NCBI GenBank assembly: GCA_016713025.1
Contig: JADJPZ010000004.1
Coordinates: forward strand, 1,612,001 to 1,676,000
Reading direction: 5' to 3'
Length of the DNA stretch: 64,000 nt
From: Saprospiraceae bacterium
Lineage (GTDB): Bacteria > Bacteroidota > Bacteroidia > Chitinophagales > Saprospiraceae
The position numbers and the translations under genes are program-made. The notes under the pieces are model-generated. The model did not search any database, was not told the DNA's origin, and saw only the letters and a program-made list of their open reading frames with translations. Below, one piece after another: positions 28,263 through 37,197 of this stretch (its first letter is position 1; each line of letters opens with the position of its first letter).

Positions 28263-29567
28263 ATGTATAGTTTAAAAAAAATTGTAGCCCTTCTGATAAT
28301 AATTATTGGCCTTCAAACCGGTATCAGTCAGAAATCAATGCTCCAAAGCGGACCGATGTTAGGTCCTGTAACCTTGAGAGATGTGACTCTGTGGGTACAA
28401 ACAAAATCTGAAGCAAAAGTGCACTTTACCTATCAGGAAAAAGGACTGAAGTCTATACCTTTGAAAACGCCAATCATCACCACAAAACCAGACAATGCAT
28501 TTACTGCCACCGTTCACCTTCCAAATCTGAAAACAGGCACCACTTACGAATATAAAGTATTTATCAATAATCTTCCTGTAAGTTTTGAGTATCCTTTACA
28601 ATTTACCACACAGGAGCACTGGCAATTCAGAAATGATCCCAAAGATTTCACTTTTGTGGCTGTGTCATGTTTCTATGTCAATGATCCCGACTATGACAGA
28701 CCCGGTACGCCCTATGGTGGTGAATTCGAAATCCTGGAACATATCGAAAAAGCCAATCCCGACCTCATGGTATGGCTCGGTGACAATATCTACCTGAGAG
28801 AAGGAGATTATGAAAGCCGGTCTGGCATCTACTACCGCAATACTCATACAAGATCGTACAAGGGGCTACAGCCACTGCTTGCCAGATTTCCACATTATGC
28901 CATCTGGGACGATCATGATTTTGGTCCCAATGATTCGGACTGGACTTATCCACTTAAACCTTACACCAAAGAAGCATTTCAGGCATTCTGGCCTTCAGAG
29001 TCTTATGGAGCAGGTGGTACAGAAGGCATCAACAGCAGCTTTATGTGGAATGACTGCCAGTTTTTTATGATGGATGGCCGATGGTACAGGACGGTAGAGA
29101 CCGAAAATGGAACCATCCTCGGCGAACAACAAAAATACTGGCTCAAAGAGTCATTACTGTACTCCAAGTCTCCATTTAAATTTGTTTGCATAGGTGGTCA
29201 GGTGCTCAATACCGCCAAAGTATATGAAAATCATGCCAACTACGAGGCTGAACGCAATGAAATCCTGCAGTTTATTGATGACTACAATATCAAGGGTGTT
29301 GTCTTTATCACAGGTGACAGGCATCACTCAGAAATCAGCAAATTGGTCACTGACAAAGGCAATATCATCTATGATGTCACCAGCTCTGCGATCACATCAG
29401 GTACAGGTCCACATGAAGAACCCAATACACTCAGGGTACCCGGATCAATGATAGGTGTCAGAAATTTTGCCAAATTTAAGGTATCCGGCGAAAGAAAAAA
29501 CAGAAAACTCAGCGTCGAATTTAAAAACTCAAAAGGTGAAAAGTTGTTTGAATATGAGTTGAAATAG
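28263..29567 (+). CDS. PhoD-like alkaline phosphatase/phosphodiesterase
   Basis: The 434-aa exported protein has a signal (LLIIIIGLQTGISQ), an N-terminal Fn3-like PhoD domain (to about residue 120), and a calcineurin-like metallo-phosphatase core. The core motifs are MVWLGDNIYLREGDY, AIWDDHDFGPNDSD (about 215-228) and FITGDRHHSE (about 350-359). PhoD enzymes are metal-dependent phosphomono/diesterases. It sits 22 bp after the S9 peptidase and probably shares its transcript. Confidence 0.88.
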   Translation: MYSLKKIVALLIIIIGLQTGISQKSMLQSGPMLGPVTLRDVTLWVQTKSEAKVHFTYQEKGLKSIPLKTPIITTKPDNAFTATVHLPNLKTGTTYEYKVFINNLPVSFEYPLQFTTQEHWQFRNDPKDFTFVAVSCFYVNDPDYDRPGTPYGGEFEILEHIEKANPDLMVWLGDNIYLREGDYESRSGIYYRNTHTRSYKGLQPLLARFPHYAIWDDHDFGPNDSDWTYPLKPYTKEAFQAFWPSESYGAGGTEGINSSFMWNDCQFFMMDGRWYRTVETENGTILGEQQKYWLKESLLYSKSPFKFVCIGGQVLNTAKVYENHANYEAERNEILQFIDDYNIKGVVFITGDRHHSEISKLVTDKGNIIYDVTSSAITSGTGPHEEPNTLRVPGSMIGVRNFAKFKVSGERKNRKLSVEFKNSKGEKLFEYELK

Positions 29568-29833
29568 GATTAATTTGTATCATGTTTCAGTGTTTTTTAA
29601 AATCATATACAATAAATTACATATTAAACAATAATTAATATAAAAGCTTACATTGCTGATTTCCGATTGTGTTAAATAGCATTTACAAGGATATTTAATC
29701 TTAAAAACTAAACTTATTGTCATTTGATATCTACAATACCAAATTCTTCCTTTGATTGGCCTTTTCATTTTTAGACAAAACTTTACAAAATTGCGTTAAG
29801 AACATAAAACTGTATGAGCCAAAACGAATGAAT

Positions 29834-29924
29834 ATGGCGAGAACAAAATAACGAAGTGACTCAAAAAGTTAAAAACGGAGATTAAATTCCAAAGGCGAGT
29901 TTTTTATGTTTAGCCATTTTGTGA
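29834..29924. repeat. Possible diverged relative of the 69-bp ATPase-flanking repeat
   Basis: ATGGCGAGAACAAAAT and, about 50 bp on, TTTTATGTTTAGCCATTTTG resemble the inverted and forward 13-mers of the repeats at 8499 and 10053, in the same relative order. The spacing is longer and there are several mismatches. No ATPase gene is near. Confidence 0.25.
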
Positions 29925-29950
29925 TGTTTTGACGTTAAGAAAATGAAAAA

Positions 29951-29995
29951 GCCTTGACTTTTTGTTTCTTTTGTGTCAAGACAAAAGAAAAAGAT
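29951..29995. repeat. REP-like palindrome
   Basis: TTTCTTTTGT and ACAAAAGAAA form a perfect 10-bp inverted repeat with loop GTCAAG, preceded by CCTTGAC. Similar palindromic sequences are common between genes in Bacteroidota. The remainder of the 29568-30126 interval shows nothing else clear. Confidence 0.5.
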
Positions 29996-30126
29996 GCTAA
30001 AATCAATCTAATAAGAATAATTTCATATATTAATTTTTGAATGAAGAACGAAATTTGTAATTTGCCTTTGAAGGATTTAATCCGAGACTTAAGTGAAATT
30101 TTATCAACCATCAAACAGAAATCTCC

Positions 30127-31041
30127 TTGTTTAAAATAGCGTGGTCACCCGTTTACCGGTATGAGCTGCCTGAAGGCCACAGGTTTCCTATGGCCAAATA
30201 CGATCTCCTTCCGGAGCAACTGGTGTATGAAGGTACGGCTGACGAATCAGACTTTTTCATTCCTGAGCAGATGTCTGAAGCTGATATTCTGCTGACACAT
30301 ACTGTGGCATATCTCACTAAACTTCATACTCAGACACTCTCCGCCAAAGAAATCAGGAATATCGGATTTCCCATGACGCCGGCACTGGTGACTCGTGGCA
30401 AACATATCGCCAATGGAACCTGGATGTGCGCACAATATGCGATGCAACATGGCGTATCACTCAATATCGCTGGTGGAACCCACCACGCGTATGCCGACAG
30501 GGGCGAAGGTTTCTGTATCTTCAATGATATCGCTATCGCTGCCAATAAAATGAAAAGCACCTACCCTGCCGCCAGAATCTTGATTATAGACCTGGATGTA
30601 CACCAGGGTAATGGCACTGCCAAAATATTTGAAGACCAAAGGGATATTTTCACACTTTCTGTCCATGGAGCAAAAAACTATCCAATCAGAAAAGAAAAAT
30701 CAGATCTTGACATCGACCTGCCCGATGGCACTACCGATGCAGTATACATGGATGCCATCAAAAAGCATATCCCTGATACCATCCGTCAATTTAAGCCCGA
30801 CTTTATCTTTTACCTTGCCGGAGTGGATGTATTGGCCACGGATAAACTGGGAAGGCTGCATCTGTCCAAGCAAGGATGCAAAGAGAGTGACAAGTACGTA
30901 CTTTCCTTGGCACGAAACCATCAGATTCCTGTTGCTGTAACGATGGGTGGTGGGTACTCGCCTCGTATCTCTGATATCCTGGATGCCCACGCCAACACCT
31001 TCAGAGCGGCGAGAGAAGTGTTTTTTTGTTGTAAAGGATAG
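30127..31041 (+). CDS. Histone deacetylase family (amidohydrolase) protein
   Basis: The 304-aa protein has the HDAC/acetoin-utilisation fold: AGGTHHAYADRGEGFCIFND (about residues 116-135, His-His dyad), LIIDLDVHQGNGTA (about 155-168, zinc-binding Asp and His), LAGVDVLATDKLGRL (about 233-247, third zinc ligand Asp) and GGGYSPR. Bacterial members deacetylate small acetylated amines or proteins. The start is TTG at 30127; no ATG precedes the conserved PVYRYELPEGHRFP motif. It lies just outside the CRISPR locus and has no known link to it. Confidence 0.9.
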   Translation: MFKIAWSPVYRYELPEGHRFPMAKYDLLPEQLVYEGTADESDFFIPEQMSEADILLTHTVAYLTKLHTQTLSAKEIRNIGFPMTPALVTRGKHIANGTWMCAQYAMQHGVSLNIAGGTHHAYADRGEGFCIFNDIAIAANKMKSTYPAARILIIDLDVHQGNGTAKIFEDQRDIFTLSVHGAKNYPIRKEKSDLDIDLPDGTTDAVYMDAIKKHIPDTIRQFKPDFIFYLAGVDVLATDKLGRLHLSKQGCKESDKYVLSLARNHQIPVAVTMGGGYSPRISDILDAHANTFRAAREVFFCCKG

Positions 31042-31088
31042 AAGATGTAAAACCTGAAATGCAAAATAAAGTCGGGATAAAACTTTAT

Positions 31089-31165
31089 AAAAAAAGCGAG
31101 TTGCCCCGCTTTAAATGTTTTCACAACGGAATAATCCTTATTGTGATTTGCTTTCGTAACGTAAA
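31089..31165 (-). ncRNA. tracrRNA candidate 1
   Basis: Read leftward, the sequence holds an anti-repeat that exactly complements the 5' part of the array repeat (TTGTGATTTGCTTTCGT on the + strand, 31141-31157). Weaker similarity to the whole repeat extends to about 31184. The nexus follows (CACAATAAGG, then GGA-TTAT-TCC). A terminator hairpin AAAGCG / CGCTTT with loop GGGCAACT and a T-run ends the RNA near 31089. The ACAATAAGG core after the anti-repeat resembles that of Neisseria type II-C tracrRNA. The sequence upstream is TATTTTTA, close to a -7 box. Confidence 0.75.
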
Positions 31166-31298
31166 AATAAAATATTTTACCAACATCGAATACACATTTC
31201 AATAAAATAATTTATTTTTATTCTGAAATTCCTTATCGCAACTACATCTTAATGTCCGGCAAGAGGAACTATATTATCTAATGTAAATCATTCACCAC

Positions 31299-31517
31299 AT
31301 GAAAAAACGAATTTTAGGATTGAAAAAGGATAAAAATATTCAACCCTGTATTCCACCACCGATCACAAACGAGGGAATCCTGAATAATGAAGAAGTAATT
31401 GCACGCTTACAAAAAGCAATGGAAATGAATATTCAAAAATATGGCCATCATGATCCCAATAAACCTATGGAACGAAAACTAATATTTTACAAAGGTTGGC
31501 CAAAAGATGATAAATAA
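31299..31517 (+). CDS. Unrecognised 72-aa protein between the two tracrRNAs
   Basis: The 72-aa basic, soluble protein has a positively charged N terminus (MKKRILGLKKDK), a proline patch (CIPPPI) and a helical middle (NNEEVIARLQKAMEMNIQKYG). The C terminus is charged. No family is recognised. It is the only ORF between the two leftward tracrRNA candidates and reads toward cas9, ending about 100 bp before it. Reasonable possibilities are an unrelated small gene, a cas9-linked regulator or an anti-CRISPR; the sequence does not decide between them. Confidence 0.5.
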   Translation: MKKRILGLKKDKNIQPCIPPPITNEGILNNEEVIARLQKAMEMNIQKYGHHDPNKPMERKLIFYKGWPKDDK

Positions 31518-31519
31518 AT

Positions 31520-31592
31520 AAAAAAATCCCACGGAGTACGCAGGATTAAGAAATTCTTCGGCTTATAGCCTTGTTGTGATTTGTATTTCGTA
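31520..31592 (-). ncRNA. tracrRNA candidate 2
   Basis: Read leftward, an anti-repeat (GTTGTGATTTGTATTTCGT on the + strand, 31573-31591) pairs with the array repeat over 11 bp, then a small bulge, then 5 bp. CACAACAAGG follows, a nexus hairpin GGCT-ATA-AGCC, and a terminator stem AATCC / GGATT with a T7 run at 31520-31526. The anti-repeat and upstream region are similar to candidate 1, but the nexus and terminator are different. A perfect -7 box for this strand lies at 31596-31603. Confidence 0.65.
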
Positions 31593-31595
31593 TCG

Positions 31596-31603
31596 CAAAA
31601 ATA
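31596..31603 (-). promoter_or_regulatory. Promoter -7 box of tracrRNA candidate 2
   Basis: On the minus strand this reads TATTTTTG, a perfect TAnnTTTG box. TTTT is found at 20-bp spacing upstream (consensus TTTG). Transcription would begin at the anti-repeat. The box lies 15-22 bp before the cas9 start codon on the opposite strand. Confidence 0.5.
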
Positions 31604-31617
31604 TAAAAATTATTTAA

Positions 31618-34600
31618 ATGGAAAAAATTTTAGGGATAGATTTAGGAACAAATTCAATTGGACTTACACTAAACGAAAATAATGAATTCACTTGGTATGG
31701 TGTTTACACATTTACTAAAGGTGTCGGCGTAGGCAAGTCCGGTGAATTTTCTTTTGCTGCAGAAAGAACCAAACATCGTGCAAGTAGAAGATTATACAAT
31801 GCTCGTAGATATAGAAAATGGGAAACGCTAAAAGTATTGATTGAAAATGATTATTGTCCTATGACAATTAAAAGTCTTGACAATTGGAAGTATTATAAAA
31901 AGGGAATTGGTAGGGTTTTCCCTATCTCTGATAATGCATTTCAGCAATGGATAAAATTAGATTTTGACAGTGATGGAAAGCCTGACTTTTCCAGTCCATA
32001 TCAGTTAAGAAGATTGTTAATTTCAGAGAAACTTAATCTTAGTATTCCTGAAAACAGGTATAAAGTCGGAAGGGCATTATATCATATTGCACAAAGACGT
32101 GGTTTTAAAAGCAGTAGAAAGCAAGGTTCAAATGAAAAAACAGCCGTATTTAAAGGAAGCAACGAAACAAAAACAATCGGAATAAATGAGTATGAAAACC
32201 TTATCATTGAAAACGGGACACTAGGTGCTGCATTTGCATCTTTAGCAGATTGTGGCATCAGGATAAGAAATAGATATACATTGAGGTCTGATTATAGAAA
32301 TGAAGTTGAAAAAATTTTAGATGTTCAAGAAATCGGTGAAGAAAAACTCCGGCAAAAATTATTGTTAGAAACTTCCAACGGTTCCATTTTTTATCAACGT
32401 CCCTTGAGGTCACAAAAAGGTTTGGTCGGCAAATGCACTTTAGAACCCCATAAAGCGAGATGCCCTATCAGCCATCCCAAATTTGAAGAATACAGAGCTT
32501 GGTCGTTTATTAATAACATTAAATACAGAACAGATCATGAAGCTCAATTTGCGCCTATTCCCTTGGACTTGAAAGAAAAATTGTATCAGGATAAGTTTTT
32601 TTTCAAAAGCAAAAGAGAGTTTGATTTTAGCGATATACGAAAATTTATCCAAAGCAATGGTGGAAAAGATTGGGAACTGAATTATAGCCAAAAAATGGAT
32701 AAAGTTTCTGTACCCAGTTGTTATGTTTCTGCCAGATTAAAGTCGGTATTTGGAGAAGATTGGGAATCTATATGTATAAAGTCTGAAAAAACTACCGTAA
32801 ACAAAAAAACAGGGGAAGTACGTTTTATTACATATCGTCTTGAAGACATTTGGCACATTCTTTATTCTTTTGAAGATGAAGAATATTTTGAAGAGTTTTT
32901 GTTAAAAAGGATAAAAATAAATGAAGAGCAGGTTAAAGAACTTAAATCAATTTTCAACTCTTTTCCTGTTGGGTATGCCAATTTGAGTTTGAAAGCCATC
33001 AACAACATTTTGCCATTTTTAAGGCAAGGATTGATATATTCTGATGCTGTTATTCTTGCTAAGGTTCCTGAAATTTTAGGAAGTGAAGTTTTCAAAGATA
33101 ACAAAAATATTATTATTAAAGCAATCACAGATGAAGTAGAAGCCAACAGACATCAAAAGAAAATTATAACAATCACAAATAATTTGATTTTCAAATACTA
33201 TTCTTTAGATTTTCAAGTTAGATTTGGTTGGAAAGATATAAATTACATACTTGATAATTCAGATTTAATTGATGTTGAAATAACAGCAAAAGAACATTTT
33301 GGTGATAAAACCTGGCTCAAATTAAAAAATGATTACAAACAAAAAATACTGGCTGAAGTAGCTGATAAATACCAGGAATTCTTTAGATCTTATACAAGAG
33401 AGCACCTAAAACCTCCTCATCTAGTGACTCAAATAAAACAGTTTTTAAAAGATAATTTTACAATAGAAGAAAAAATCTTAGACAAAATTTACCATCCATC
33501 ACAAATAGATATTTATCCCAAAAAAGAAGGACAGGAATTTTTATTAAGCCCAAAAACTGCAGCTTTTAAAAATCCAATGGCATACAAAACACTTTACCGT
33601 TTGCGGGATGTTATTAATTACTTAATTAAAACAAGTAGAATAGATGAAGATACTCGAATTGTGGTTGAGATTGCAAGGGAATTAAATGATAGCAATAAAC
33701 GCTGGGCAATAGAAACCTATCAAAGACAACGAGAATCAGAAAACAGAGAATTTGCAGTTGCAATTGCAGAATTAATAAAAGACCCAGATTTTTCAGGAGA
33801 AGCAAATCCGGGAAGTGACGTTGATGCAGACAAATTCAGATTATGGACAGAGCAGATGGCTAACTATGAAGAAATATTGAAAACGGTTAAAGCAACTAAA
33901 ACAGATATTGAAAAATACCGACTTTGGAAAGAACAAAACAGCATATGCATGTACACTGGCAAGTTAATTAAAATTTCTGATTTGTTTAATACCAATAAAG
34001 TTGATTTTGAGCACACCATTCCAAGAAGTATATCTTTTGATAATTCATTAACTAACTTAACTGTTTGTTATGCAGATTACAACAGAAGTATCAAGAACAA
34101 TAAAATGCCTTACGAATTACCCAATTATGAAACCGAATCTCATGGATATTCTGCAATTAAGCCTAGGCTGGAAATGTGGGAGAAAAAGGTTGAACATTCC
34201 TTTATCCAAATTGAATTTTGGAAAGCAAAATCTAAGAGAGCCATGGATAAAGCTGAGAAAGACAATGCTATACGTACAAAACATTTATGGCAATTTGAAT
34301 ATGACTACTGGAAAAATAAATTGGACCGCTTTACCAGAACAGAAGTTCCCCAAGGTTTTGTGAACAGTCAATTGGTTGATACCCAAATCATTTCCAAATA
34401 TGCCTTCCATTATTTAAAAACAGTTTTTCATAATGTCGATGTAATCAAAGGGACTCAAACTTCAGAGTTTAGAAAAATATTTGAAATACAACCTAAGGAA
34501 GTATCCAAAGACCGCGGCAAACATCATCACCACGCTGTAGATGCTGCTGTTTTAACCATGATACCTTCGGCAAAAAAAAGAGAAGAAATTTTGAAAAAAT

Positions 34601-35784
34601 CTTATGAATACGAAGAAGCTAACAGAGGAAAACAGTATCATGAAAAACCTTTTTCTGGATTCAAATTTGGGATGATAGAAGAAATTCAGAAAACCATTTT
34701 AATTAATAATATTTCTAACAAGGATCAAACTCTGACTCCTGGGAAAAAAACAGTAAGAAAAAGAGGTAAAGTTGTTTGGCTGAGAGAAAAAAATGGTAAA
34801 ATTCGGCTTGATGAAAATGGCAATAAAATTCCAAAAATTGCACAAGGGGATTCCATAAGAGGTGAATTACATCAACAGACGTATTATGGGAAAATTAAAA
34901 TAGCTGCTAAAGATGAAAATAATCTTTTAAAGAGAGATGCTGAAGGGAAAATTATTTACAATAAAGTAGATGGAAAGGATGAATTATGGATGGTTTTAAG
35001 AAAACCAATTGATGCGGTTAATTTTAATTCAGATATTATAATAGATGAAAATTTAGCGGCGCTTTTAAAAAAACAATTAACTGAAGGTGTTAAACAAAAT
35101 GAGCTTAAGGATTTTCAAGGAAAAAACTTACGACATTTACGATGTAGGGTCAAATCGGGTAGAGGTTTTATGGACCCTGAGAATGTAACAAAAGTTAAGG
35201 AACAGGTTTATAAATCATCTAAAAAATATAAAAATTTTATATGGGCCGATTCTGGAGATAACTTTATTTTTGGACTATATGAAAATGATAATCGTGAAAG
35301 AGATATAATTTCAATAAATAAATTTGAAGCGGCACAATTTCTTAAAGAATTAGGGATACCAGAAAATAAAAACGACTTATTCAAGATGAAAGAACCTGTT
35401 CTTATTAAGAAAAAAGAAGCAAAATTGGTTCATATTTTTGAAGTTGGCCATAGAGTCATTTTTTATAAATCAATCGGAGAATTGAAAGAAATTGAGAACG
35501 ATTCACAAGAGATTTCAAAAAGGTTATATTTTATAAAAAGATTGCATCAGGCATCTGTTGGCAATATGGTATTTCAACATCATCTTGAAGCAAGAAATGA
35601 TGATGAGCTTACTAGGGCATTTCCTAAAGAAAAATATAAGTCAGCGGGAAAAGATGGTTTTTCAAAGTATCAAGATGAATTTATCGCTCCAAGATTATTA
35701 TTTAAACCCACTACACCTAATTTTATTGTCGAAGTTATAGACTTTGATATGAAATTGGATGGCAGAATAAAATTTAAGTTTTAA
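31618..35784 (+). CDS. cas9: Type II-C CRISPR endonuclease Cas9
   Basis: The 1388-aa protein has RuvC-I at the N terminus (ILGIDLGTNSIGLTL, Asp8) and an arginine-rich bridge helix (HRASRRLYNARRYRKWETLK). RuvC-II is VVEIARELN (Glu near 684), the HNH nuclease is VDFEHTIPRSISFDN (His near 800), and RuvC-III is HHHHAVDAAV (His/Asp near 969-975). All catalytic residues are present. It uses a crRNA:tracrRNA duplex to cut matching DNA. Subtype II-C follows from the neighbours: cas1 and cas2 follow directly and neither csn2 nor cas4 is present. The length is usual for Bacteroidota Cas9. Confidence 0.97.
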   Translation: MEKILGIDLGTNSIGLTLNENNEFTWYGVYTFTKGVGVGKSGEFSFAAERTKHRASRRLYNARRYRKWETLKVLIENDYCPMTIKSLDNWKYYKKGIGRVFPISDNAFQQWIKLDFDSDGKPDFSSPYQLRRLLISEKLNLSIPENRYKVGRALYHIAQRRGFKSSRKQGSNEKTAVFKGSNETKTIGINEYENLIIENGTLGAAFASLADCGIRIRNRYTLRSDYRNEVEKILDVQEIGEEKLRQKLLLETSNGSIFYQRPLRSQKGLVGKCTLEPHKARCPISHPKFEEYRAWSFINNIKYRTDHEAQFAPIPLDLKEKLYQDKFFFKSKREFDFSDIRKFIQSNGGKDWELNYSQKMDKVSVPSCYVSARLKSVFGEDWESICIKSEKTTVNKKTGEVRFITYRLEDIWHILYSFEDEEYFEEFLLKRIKINEEQVKELKSIFNSFPVGYANLSLKAINNILPFLRQGLIYSDAVILAKVPEILGSEVFKDNKNIIIKAITDEVEANRHQKKIITITNNLIFKYYSLDFQVRFGWKDINYILDNSDLIDVEITAKEHFGDKTWLKLKNDYKQKILAEVADKYQEFFRSYTREHLKPPHLVTQIKQFLKDNFTIEEKILDKIYHPSQIDIYPKKEGQEFLLSPKTAAFKNPMAYKTLYRLRDVINYLIKTSRIDEDTRIVVEIARELNDSNKRWAIETYQRQRESENREFAVAIAELIKDPDFSGEANPGSDVDADKFRLWTEQMANYEEILKTVKATKTDIEKYRLWKEQNSICMYTGKLIKISDLFNTNKVDFEHTIPRSISFDNSLTNLTVCYADYNRSIKNNKMPYELPNYETESHGYSAIKPRLEMWEKKVEHSFIQIEFWKAKSKRAMDKAEKDNAIRTKHLWQFEYDYWKNKLDRFTRTEVPQGFVNSQLVDTQIISKYAFHYLKTVFHNVDVIKGTQTSEFRKIFEIQPKEVSKDRGKHHHHAVDAAVLTMIPSAKKREEILKKSYEYEEANRGKQYHEKPFSGFKFGMIEEIQKTILINNISNKDQTLTPGKKTVRKRGKVVWLREKNGKIRLDENGNKIPKIAQGDSIRGELHQQTYYGKIKIAAKDENNLLKRDAEGKIIYNKVDGKDELWMVLRKPIDAVNFNSDIIIDENLAALLKKQLTEGVKQNELKDFQGKNLRHLRCRVKSGRGFMDPENVTKVKEQVYKSSKKYKNFIWADSGDNFIFGLYENDNRERDIISINKFEAAQFLKELGIPENKNDLFKMKEPVLIKKKEAKLVHIFEVGHRVIFYKSIGELKEIENDSQEISKRLYFIKRLHQASVGNMVFQHHLEARNDDELTRAFPKEKYKSAGKDGFSKYQDEFIAPRLLFKPTTPNFIVEVIDFDMKLDGRIKFKF

Positions 35785-35837
35785 ATATTTTTTAATTCGG
35801 CAAAGTATTTGATATATCACTATTAAATACTTCTCCT

Positions 35838-36743
35838 ATGATCAAGCGCACCATTTATTTTGGAAATCCGGCTTATTTGTCGATCAAAAACAGGCAGCTA
35901 TGTATCAAAAAAAACGGAGATTCTCAAAATACAGAACACACCATACCGGTAGAAGACATCGGTGTGGTAGTGGCAGATCACACACAACTGACTTTCACTC
36001 ATTCTGTCATCACATCACTACAGGAAAACAATGCCGTCATCATCTGGTGTGGGTCAAACCACATTCCGGTATCCATGAGTCTGCCCATCGTTGCGAACGA
36101 TACCTATACAGAAAGGGTAAGGTATCAGATCGAAGCCAGTGAACCACTTAAAAAACAACTCTGGAAACAAACGGTAGCAGCAAAAATTCAAAATCAGGCT
36201 TATCTGCTTCGACATTTGGGATGTAAAACCATGCATCTGGACAAAATGATATCCAGGATCAACAGTGGTGATCCGGAAAATTATGAAGGGCAGGCCGCAG
36301 CCATTTATTGGAATTATTTACTGAAAGATTATGGTGTCACCCGTGGACGGGATATGGGCAGCCCCAATCATTTGTTCAATTATGGCTATGCTATACTCCG
36401 TGCGGTGATAGCCAGAAATCTGGTGGGAAGTGGATGTCTTCCTGTCCTGGGTATCCACCATACCAACAAATACAATGCCTATTGTCTTGCGGATGATATC
36501 ATGGAACCATTCAGACCCATCGTGGATAAAATGGTAGTTGAATATTTGGAATTTAATAAAAATATTGGCGATGATCTCACAAAGGAAGACAAAGCCTATC
36601 TGTTGCAAATACCGGCTACAGACATATGTATAGAAGGAAAAATGAGTCCGCTCATGGTGGGTGCCCAACGCACTACGGCCAGTCTGGTCAAATGTTATCA
36701 AGGAACCGCCAGAAAAATTATCTATCCCGATTTAATATGTTAA
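35838..36743 (+). CDS. cas1: CRISPR-associated integrase Cas1 (type II)
   Basis: The 301-aa protein is usual for type II Cas1: MIKRTIYFGNPAYLS at the N terminus, AAAIYWNYLL (catalytic Glu region around residue 150), and a C-terminal VLGIHHTNKYNAYCLADDIMEPFRP with the conserved His and acidic residues. Cas1 forms a complex with Cas2 that inserts new spacers at the leader-repeat junction. The gene starts 53 bp after cas9 and its stop overlaps the cas2 start. Confidence 0.96.
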   Translation: MIKRTIYFGNPAYLSIKNRQLCIKKNGDSQNTEHTIPVEDIGVVVADHTQLTFTHSVITSLQENNAVIIWCGSNHIPVSMSLPIVANDTYTERVRYQIEASEPLKKQLWKQTVAAKIQNQAYLLRHLGCKTMHLDKMISRINSGDPENYEGQAAAIYWNYLLKDYGVTRGRDMGSPNHLFNYGYAILRAVIARNLVGSGCLPVLGIHHTNKYNAYCLADDIMEPFRPIVDKMVVEYLEFNKNIGDDLTKEDKAYLLQIPATDICIEGKMSPLMVGAQRTTASLVKCYQGTARKIIYPDLIC

Positions 36744-37072
36744 CCCGACTCAATAAATATCAGATCATGTGGGTATTTGTACATTTTGATTTACCAACGG
36801 AAACCAAAAAGGACCGTAAAAATTATGCCAAATTCCGCAAATACCTGCTGGGAGATGGATTCAATATGATTCAATACAGTATGTATGCCCGTCACTGCAG
36901 CAGTCGCGAAAATGCCGATGTACATAAAAAAAGAGTTAAGACTCATTTGCCTCCTATGGGGCAGGTGATCGTATTTGAAATTACAGATGCCCAGTTTGGC
37001 AGACTGGAATTTTTTTATGGTCAAAAGCCAAAGGAACAAATAAACCTTCCAAAACAATTGGAATTATTTTGA
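36737..37072 (+). CDS. cas2: CRISPR-associated protein Cas2
   Basis: From ATG 36737 (overlapping the cas1 stop by 7 bp) the product is 111 aa: MLTRLNKYQIMWVFVHFDLP with the conserved Asp at the end of strand 1, YAKFRKYLLGDGFNMIQYSMY and VIVFEITDAQFGR. It is the structural partner of Cas1 in spacer acquisition. An in-frame upstream ATG at 36626 runs through cas1 and is unlikely. A terminator follows 23 bp after the stop. Confidence 0.95.
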   Translation: MLTRLNKYQIMWVFVHFDLPTETKKDRKNYAKFRKYLLGDGFNMIQYSMYARHCSSRENADVHKKRVKTHLPPMGQVIVFEITDAQFGRLEFFYGQKPKEQINLPKQLELF

Positions 37073-37094
37073 ATAGCCTTTTAGGTCAGAAATA

Positions 37095-37120
37095 AAAAAA
37101 GCCGTCGAAACGGCTTTTTT
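37095..37120. terminator. Bidirectional terminator between cas2 and the CRISPR array
   Basis: Perfect stem AAAAAAGCCGT / ACGGCTTTTTT with loop CGAA. On the + strand it ends the cas operon; on the minus strand it would end leftward CRISPR transcripts, in line with the inferred array direction. Confidence 0.85.
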
Positions 37121-37136
37121 ATTTATGATATTTGCC
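37121..37136 (+). repeat. Inverted partial CRISPR repeat
   Basis: ATTTATGATATTTGCC matches positions 26-41 of the repeat as read in the transcribed direction, exactly (16/16), but lies in the opposite orientation to the array. It sits between the terminator and the first repeat. Confidence 0.5.
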
Positions 37137-37197
37137 GTAAAACGAATCCTACATCAACTTGTAAATTATTGAATATCTGATGATTAGACACGGGTAT

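Noticed and set aside
31042..31298. Minus-strand ORF over tracrRNA 1 (31202-30921)
   Set aside because: The strand signal here is explained by an RNA with anti-repeat, nexus and terminator; the ORF has no family features and overlaps the HDAC gene.
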